Assembly (NCBI GenBank): GCA_003973375.1
Contig: QNYL01000046.1
Span: forward strand, 1-11,300
DNA length: 11,300 nt
Reading direction: 5' to 3'
From: Flavobacteriia bacterium
GTDB lineage: Bacteria > Bacteroidota > Bacteroidia > Flavobacteriales > Flavobacteriaceae
Shown here: positions 6,729-11,300 of the stretch, in pieces
How the letters are laid out: each line of letters starts with the position of its first letter
Numbering within the stretch: the stretch's first letter is position 1
Notes under the pieces: model-generated
Told to the model about the DNA's origin: nothing
Seen by the model: only the letters and a program-made list of their open reading frames with translations
Database searches by the model: none
Made by a program: the position numbers and the translations under genes

Positions 6729-8027
6729 ATGATGAGAAAATATTCATTTCAAGAAGATACATTTTTAAGGGGCGCATTGTATATTTTGCTGTTTATCGGA
6801 TACTTTCAGCTGATCCCCGATACGCCGGCTCAGGAAAATAATACACAAAAGTATCATTATTTTAAGGGGGTGGTGGTAGATAGTAAAACCAGAAAACCGC
6901 TGGAATTTGCATCGATCAGTGTTGATGGAACCAATATTTCCACGGTGACCAATCAGGATGGTGGTTTTTTATTGAAAGTCCCTGACAGTCAAATGGATAA
7001 TGATGTGACCATCACTTATTTAGGTTATTACAATAAGGTAATTCCTTTAAAGGAATTCTCTGAGAAAAAGAATGTTTTTAAACTGGATGAATCGATTGTT
7101 AAACTTCCTGAAGTTAATTTATTGGTGAAGGATCCCGATGACATCATTAAAAAAGTGATCGGCAATAAAAAGAAGAATTATCTGGCAGAACCATCTATCA
7201 TGACTGCTTTTTACCGTGAAACCATTAAAAAAGGGAAAAAACGTTACGCTTCCTTATCAGAGGCCGTAGTTGAGATCTATAAAACTTCCTACAATTCAAC
7301 TGGGAACGATTATGTAAGGATCTATAAGGCGAGAAAAAGTACTGATTACAGGCGTTTGGATACATTGCTGATAAAATTACAGGGTGGGCCGTACAATACG
7401 CTTAATTTTGATGTGATGAAAAATCAGAATATTCTTTTCACAAAAGATATTTTTAATACTTACAAATTTACTTTTGAAAAGATGTTGTTGGTTGATAACA
7501 GGCCTACTTATGTAATAGGATTTAAACAATACCCTTCAATTGAAGAACCCTTGTATTACGGAAAACTTTATATTGATGCCAATACATTTGCTCTCAGCAA
7601 GGCTGTGATGAGTCTGAACCTGAAAAATAAAAAACTTGCCGGTAAATATTTTGTTAAGAAAAAACCCAAGGGAGCTCATGTAGAACCTTTTCAGGCCAAT
7701 TATTTTGTAGATTTCAGGCGAAAAGGAAATAAATGGTTCCTTAATTACAGCAGGATAGAGCTGGCCTTTAAAATTGATTATGATAAAAAGTGGTTCAATT
7801 CCAATTATTATATCACGATTGAGATGGCTGTAACAGACTGGAAATACAATACAGAAGGTCTTTCATTAAAAGGTAAGGAAAGATTGCGTGCCAATGTTAT
7901 TCTCAACGATAAGGTGAGTGGTTTTCGGGATCCTAAATTCTGGGGAGATTACAATGTGATCGAGCCTGATAAACCTATTGAAAATGCCATTAAAAAGATC
8001 AAGCGTCAGCTCGACAGGAAAAAATAA
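6729..8027 (+). CDS. Secreted protein with N-terminal CarboxypepD_reg-like domain
   Basis: From ATG 6729 the protein has 432 residues; a further ATG follows at once at 6732, and a longer frame would need TTG at 6708. Residues about 13-35 form a signal peptide (GALYILLFIGYFQL, cleavage near TPAQ). A beta-sandwich of the carboxypeptidase regulatory type spans about 46-122: FKGVVVDSKTRKPLEFASI, then TNQDGGFLLKVP and ITYLGY, the pattern shared with TonB-dependent receptors. The rest (about 140-432) resembles Bacteroidota proteins of unknown function with an FYRETIKKGKKRYASLSEA motif and many beta strands (VIGFKQYPS, GKLYIDANTFALSKA), likely lying at the outer membrane or in the periplasm. It is shorter than the TonB receptors and lacks a recognisable barrel end. 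It directly precedes, and likely is co-transcribed with, the penicillin-binding protein gene. Confidence 0.82.
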   Translation: MMRKYSFQEDTFLRGALYILLFIGYFQLIPDTPAQENNTQKYHYFKGVVVDSKTRKPLEFASISVDGTNISTVTNQDGGFLLKVPDSQMDNDVTITYLGYYNKVIPLKEFSEKKNVFKLDESIVKLPEVNLLVKDPDDIIKKVIGNKKKNYLAEPSIMTAFYRETIKKGKKRYASLSEAVVEIYKTSYNSTGNDYVRIYKARKSTDYRRLDTLLIKLQGGPYNTLNFDVMKNQNILFTKDIFNTYKFTFEKMLLVDNRPTYVIGFKQYPSIEEPLYYGKLYIDANTFALSKAVMSLNLKNKKLAGKYFVKKKPKGAHVEPFQANYFVDFRRKGNKWFLNYSRIELAFKIDYDKKWFNSNYYITIEMAVTDWKYNTEGLSLKGKERLRANVILNDKVSGFRDPKFWGDYNVIEPDKPIENAIKKIKRQLDRKK

Positions 8028-10312
8028 ATCATTTCTTCAGAATTCTTTTAGCTTTAGAGGATAAGTTTGCAATCCTTTCTGGTCTGAAAATAATTGCCCT
8101 GCTCATTTTGCTGTCCGGCCTTTTTTTCGGGGCAATCTATTATGATGTTTTCGGACATCTGTATTCAGAAAATGAACTCAAGGATTTTAAGAATGAGACC
8201 GCATCTCTGGTAATTTCGGAGGATGATGTGATCATTGGTAAATTTTTTGCCGAGAACAGAACCAACCTCACTTTTGAAGACTTCCCGAAAAGTTTGATCA
8301 ATGCGCTGGTAGCTACCGAAGATGCGCGTTATTTTGAACACTCGGGGGTGGATACCCGAAGTCTGTTCCGGGTACTGTTCAAATCTGTTTTGTTAAGACA
8401 GAAAAATTCAGGAGGAGGAAGCACCATTACACAGCAGCTGGCAAAAAATATGTATGGCAGAAAAACCTTTGGCACCCTGACACTTCCTGTAAATAAGATC
8501 AAAGAGATCATTCTGGCCAACAGGCTTGAGAAGATCTATACAAAAGAAGATATTCTTACACTTTATTTAAATACGGTTCCCTTTGGGGAAAATGTTTTTG
8601 GTATTGAGGCGGCTGCAAGAAGATATTACAATAAAAGTGCAAAGGATCTGAAAACAGATGAATCGGCAGTTTTGATAGGAATGCTGAAGGCTAATACGTA
8701 TTACAATCCCAGGATCTATCCGGAGCACGCCTTAAAGCGGAGAAATGTGGTTCTTCAGCAGATGCAGAAATATGAATATCTTAACGAAGATCAGGCAGAT
8801 TCTATTGAAAAACTGCCTTTAAAACTTAATTATTCCAATCTGAGTTCAGAAGGTAAAGCAAATTATTTTTTGGTACAGGTTAAAAAAGAGGTCAAAGAGA
8901 TCTTAAAGGATATTGAACAGACCACAGGGGATAAATACAATATGTATAAAGACGGACTGATTATTGAAACTACGTTGAATGATCATTTACAGAATTATGT
9001 ACTTAGATCTTTTGCCGTTCATCTGAAGAAAATGCAAAAGATCTTAAGAAAACAATACGCATCCGGAAGGTATAAAAAGGAACTTTCTGAAATGGTTGAC
9101 AGCGAGATCAAAAAATTAAAATTAACCGGAATTGCCGATGTTAAAAAGAACAGAGAACTATTTTCCTGGGATGGTTTTTATATGGATTCCATCTCGGTAA
9201 GAGACAGCCTGAAGTATGATCTTACTTTTTTACATGCCGGTTTTCTGGGCATGGATCCGGAAACGGGAGCCATTAAGGCCTGGGTTGGAGGCATAGATTT
9301 TAGAACACATCCTTACGATCAGGTGTATGCACAAAGGCAAGTGGCCTCTACTTTTAAACCGGTTTTGTACGCAACAGCTCTGGAAAATGGTATGATGCCT
9401 TGTCAGTATCTCGAAAACGATTCTATTGTGCTTACCGATTATGATAACTGGACGCCTCAGAATTACGATAAAAAGACCGGAGGGAAATACTCGGTTGCAG
9501 CTGCACTGGCCAAATCGATGAATATTCCAACGGTAAACCTGTTTCTGCAAACACCGTTTAAAGACCTTGAAAAGACGTGGAAAGAGCTTGGATTCGGTCA
9601 GGAACTAAATGACAAGCCTTCTGTGGCGCTGGGAACCGAAAATGCAAGTATTTATGAGCTGGCCGTTGCTTATGCAGCCTTTGCCAACGGGGGTAAAAGA
9701 ATTGATCCGCAAATGATCTCTCAGATCAAAACTGCTGATGGGAAAGTGATCTATAAAAACGATTTTAAACAGGAACCTGAACCTGTTTTAAGTAAGAAAA
9801 CCGCACAACTACTCAATGCAATTCTTCAAAAAGCGGTAAATGAAGGAACAGGTACAGCTTTGAGAAAAACCTATGGAATTAAATTGCCTCTGGCAGGGAA
9901 GACGGGTACTTCACAGGATTTCGCCGATGCCTGGTTTGCAGCATACAATCCATCTATGGTAATGGTAACCCGGGTTGGAGCTTCCATGCCGGGGATTCAT
10001 TTCAGAACCGGAGCCTACGGATCGGGTAGCAGGCTTGCATTGCCACTTGTAGGAAAAACACTTCAGAGTATTCAGAGGGATAATACCTTAAGAAGATTTT
10101 TTGATGCTCAGTTTGAACCGCTGCCGGAAGAATATGCCGATGCTTTGGATTGCGAGGATTATATTGAGGATTCGCAGATTGAAAAATTCTTTGAAAGTAT
10201 CTTTAAAAAGACGGAAACCACCTCCGAAAAGGCAGCAAGAAAAGCTGAGCGGAAAGCAAAAAGAAAGAACAGATCCTTTTTTAAACGGATTTTCGGTAAA
10301 AAAGACGATTGA
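8024..10312 (+). CDS. Class A penicillin-binding protein (PBP1A type): transglycosylase plus transpeptidase
   Basis: This bifunctional enzyme polymerises and cross-links peptidoglycan at the outer face of the inner membrane. The glycosyltransferase 51 domain shows EDARYFEHSGVD (catalytic Glu), GGGSTITQQLAKN and RLEKIYTKEDIL...YLNTVPFG. The transpeptidase domain shows STFK (Ser codon 9347-9349), SMN and KTGTS. The C-terminus is a Lys/Arg-rich tail on the periplasmic side. The frame is open from 7994 but has no ATG or GTG before the membrane helix. I place the start at ATA 8024-8026, where the upstream stop reads ATAA and an ATGA overlap would be expected; this gives 762 residues, MNHFFRILLALEDKF and then the helix LKIIALLILLSGLFFGAIYY. 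TTG 8108 would cut that helix in half; CTG 8084 would keep it. An AGGA lies at 8016-8019. Function is certain, the start is not. Confidence 0.9.
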   Translation: MNHFFRILLALEDKFAILSGLKIIALLILLSGLFFGAIYYDVFGHLYSENELKDFKNETASLVISEDDVIIGKFFAENRTNLTFEDFPKSLINALVATEDARYFEHSGVDTRSLFRVLFKSVLLRQKNSGGGSTITQQLAKNMYGRKTFGTLTLPVNKIKEIILANRLEKIYTKEDILTLYLNTVPFGENVFGIEAAARRYYNKSAKDLKTDESAVLIGMLKANTYYNPRIYPEHALKRRNVVLQQMQKYEYLNEDQADSIEKLPLKLNYSNLSSEGKANYFLVQVKKEVKEILKDIEQTTGDKYNMYKDGLIIETTLNDHLQNYVLRSFAVHLKKMQKILRKQYASGRYKKELSEMVDSEIKKLKLTGIADVKKNRELFSWDGFYMDSISVRDSLKYDLTFLHAGFLGMDPETGAIKAWVGGIDFRTHPYDQVYAQRQVASTFKPVLYATALENGMMPCQYLENDSIVLTDYDNWTPQNYDKKTGGKYSVAAALAKSMNIPTVNLFLQTPFKDLEKTWKELGFGQELNDKPSVALGTENASIYELAVAYAAFANGGKRIDPQMISQIKTADGKVIYKNDFKQEPEPVLSKKTAQLLNAILQKAVNEGTGTALRKTYGIKLPLAGKTGTSQDFADAWFAAYNPSMVMVTRVGASMPGIHFRTGAYGSGSRLALPLVGKTLQSIQRDNTLRRFFDAQFEPLPEEYADALDCEDYIEDSQIEKFFESIFKKTETTSEKAARKAERKAKRKNRSFFKRIFGKKDD

Positions 10313-10365
10313 TTTGATGCTGGAATTATAACTTCCTTTTTCGCTCAGAACAGACTTAATTTTTG

Positions 10366-10380
10366 ACCTTAAAATAAGGT
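10366..10380. repeat. Short perfect inverted repeat downstream of the PBP gene
   Basis: ACCTTA and TAAGGT flank an AAA loop. On the plus strand it lacks a following T-run, so it is not a standard terminator for the PBP gene; read on the minus strand it would be followed by five T. It may be an operator or chance. Confidence 0.3.
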
Positions 10381-10399
10381 AAAACTGGAATTAATTTGC

Positions 10400-10420
10400 T
10401 ATATTTGTTGTAATTACAAC
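10400..10420 (+). promoter_or_regulatory. Putative promoter (-7 box) with overlapping 14-bp palindromic operator for the zinc-ribbon genes
   Basis: TATATTTG at 10400-10407 matches the Bacteroidota -7 consensus TAnnTTTG exactly. Beginning on its last base is a perfect 14-bp palindrome, GTTGTAATTACAAC (10407-10420), which covers the expected transcription start. That placement is typical of a repressor operator. I see no TTG at the normal -33 spacing, which would suit a weak or activator-dependent promoter. The leader to the ATG at 10472 would be about 55-60 nt. The binding protein is unknown. Confidence 0.45.
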
Positions 10421-10471
10421 TACTACTTCTAAAGAAATATTTTGATATTATTGTTTTAAAACCAATTGATC

Positions 10472-11008
10472 ATGTCACAGATCAAATGTAAGAACTGTCA
10501 TCAGAATATTGACTCCTCAGATAAGTTTTGTCCTCATTGCGGGGCAATAGTTCAACAAACTACTCAGGAAGAACATATCTTATGCGCAGCATGCGGACAC
10601 TCCAATCCGCCGGGCTCATCATTTTGTGAAAAATGCGGTGCTTCCTTAAAGGAAAACACAACTTCAACAAAATCTAAGAAAACACCTCCCAAAACACTTA
10701 AATCCACAGGAACTTATTCGGGTACTATGGTTAAGAGTAAATCCTCAAAATCATACAAAACCTTTAAAATAATATTTCTGGTATTCCTTGTGATTGCTGT
10801 TATCGCTTTTATAATCTGGTTCAATAATGATCCTGAAGCTAAAAGTAAGCTGTTCGATGTGCTTTTTAGTGTCGGGTTTATCCTGATTTTTGTATTGATC
10901 ATCTGGCGAAAATCAAAAAAAGGAAAAATACTTTCATCCAGGAACAATCCAGCTCATTATGACTGGGATGATTACGACAGAGATCATGATGGTTATGATG
11001 ATGACTAA
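10472..11008 (+). CDS. Double zinc-ribbon membrane protein
   Basis: From ATG 10472 the protein has 178 residues; TTG 10466 would add only two. It opens with two C-x2-C...C-x2-C zinc ribbons: Cys6/9/20/23 and Cys38/41/52/55, the second with the common CGHSNPPGSSFCEKCG pattern. A Lys/Ser/Thr-rich linker (about 60-97) leads to two hydrophobic segments (about 99-117 and 127-145) with a short loop, and then an acidic, aromatic tail (HYDWDDYDRDHDGYDDD, 162-178). With both termini cytoplasmic, the ribbons would face the cytoplasm and might contact nucleic acid or protein; that is inference. Such small zinc-ribbon membrane proteins are common in Bacteroidota and largely uncharacterised. It lies downstream of a palindromic promoter region and 15 nt before a second zinc-ribbon gene, so the two probably form an operon. 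Confidence 0.82.
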   Translation: MSQIKCKNCHQNIDSSDKFCPHCGAIVQQTTQEEHILCAACGHSNPPGSSFCEKCGASLKENTTSTKSKKTPPKTLKSTGTYSGTMVKSKSSKSYKTFKIIFLVFLVIAVIAFIIWFNNDPEAKSKLFDVLFSVGFILIFVLIIWRKSKKGKILSSRNNPAHYDWDDYDRDHDGYDDD

Positions 11009-11023
11009 TAAAAATAAAATGCT

Positions 11024-11300
11024 ATGCCTTATTGTACCCAATGTGGTAATTCAATACCGGACCATATAAATTTTTGCCCTTCCTGCGGAGCAAAGTTTAA
11101 CCTGCAAAAGGAAAACGCTCCACAAGAAACATCTGCAGTTCCACCTTCAGATTCCTCAGTTAAACAGGAACAGGTAAGAACAACTAAGGAAGGTAGAAAG
11201 ATCATTGATTCGGGTCCGCGTTCGGGACAAAATAATTCGAATATTCAAACACCGGTAAAAAAGAAAAAGAAGAGAGGCTGTTTAGGTTGCCTGGGAAAAG
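11024..11300 (+). CDS. Zinc-ribbon protein, 5' part only (cut by window edge)
   Basis: ATG 11024 opens a frame that stays open to the window end (92 codons). It starts MPYCTQCGNSIPDHINFCPS, continuing into CGAKF: one zinc ribbon with Cys4/7/18/21. A low-complexity, polar linker rich in Ser, Pro, Gln and Lys (about 26-77) follows, then a basic stretch KKKKKRGCLGCLGK in which Cys86 and Cys89 may bind metal, be lipid-modified or precede a membrane helix beyond the edge. The N-terminal ribbon resembles that of the gene before it, 15 nt upstream, suggesting a duplicated or functionally paired set. The C-terminal part is not visible, so no function can be given. Confidence 0.78.
   Translation, partial: MPYCTQCGNSIPDHINFCPSCGAKFNLQKENAPQETSAVPPSDSSVKQEQVRTTKEGRKIIDSGPRSGQNNSNIQTPVKKKKKRGCLGCLGK

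Noticed and set aside
8016..8030. Programmed -1 frameshift on the A6 run fusing the CarboxypepD_reg protein to the PBP.
   Set aside because: The slip would be possible at AAA-AAA-TAA, but a secreted N-terminal partner would place the PBP membrane helix in the wrong orientation, and an ATGA-to-ATAA start change explains the junction more simply.
9230..9550. Minus-strand frame inside the PBP gene, and similar ones at 2045-2242, 2788-3048, 5638-5991, 8329-8520 and 10714-10947.
   Set aside because: Each is the shadow of a gene whose motifs are clear on the plus strand.
10101..10331. Plus-strand frame overlapping the end of the PBP gene.
   Set aside because: It is an out-of-frame reading of the Lys/Arg-rich tail with no start signal and no recognisable domain.
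10366..10380. Rho-independent terminator of the PBP gene.
   Set aside because: The stem is only six AT-rich pairs and is not followed by a T-run on the coding strand.

Overview
The window is AT-rich DNA from a member of the Bacteroidota, most likely Flavobacteriia. The pointers are codon use, a secreted protein with a CarboxypepD_reg-like domain, TAnnTTTG-type -7 boxes, scarce Shine-Dalgarno sequences and the gene families present. No rRNA, tRNA, CRISPR array, intact transposase or phage gene was seen.

Layout. Positions 1-1585, minus strand: a FAD-dependent oxidoreductase of the phytoene desaturase / carotenoid isomerase / retinol saturase (RetSat) group, cut by the left edge. A divergent spacer with a solitary repeat end (1641-1660) separates it from a plus-strand run. 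Positions 1832-6486 hold a molybdate uptake locus in two blocks. Block one is a secreted alpha/beta hydrolase, a lipoprotein ModA and a PagL-like outer-membrane barrel, tightly spaced. A 299-bp gap with nested inverted repeats follows. Block two is a two-domain Mop/molbindin protein, ModB and ModC, with overlapping stop and start codons. ModA (binding), ModB (permease) and ModC (ATPase) should form one ABC importer; the Mop protein probably buffers oxyanion in the cytoplasm. The hydrolase and the barrel are passengers of unknown link to molybdate.

The modC stop codon lies inside a 149-bp repeat with 17-bp terminal inverted repeats and interleaved internal inverted repeats (6483-6631), which looks like a miniature mobile element. 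Next come a secreted CarboxypepD_reg-like protein (6729-8027) and a class A penicillin-binding protein (PBP1A type, to 10312). The PBP has no ATG or GTG where its start should be. The old junction appears to have been ATGA and now reads ATAA, which changes both the upstream stop and the PBP start.

The right end holds a promoter-like region with a 14-bp perfect palindrome, then two adjacent zinc-ribbon membrane proteins (10472-11008, and 11024 to the right edge).

Most of the window is ordinary chromosomal housekeeping. The least explained items are the foldable gap before mop-modBC, the miniature repeat element, the missing PBP start codon, the PagL-like gene inside the mod locus and the palindrome before the zinc-ribbon pair.
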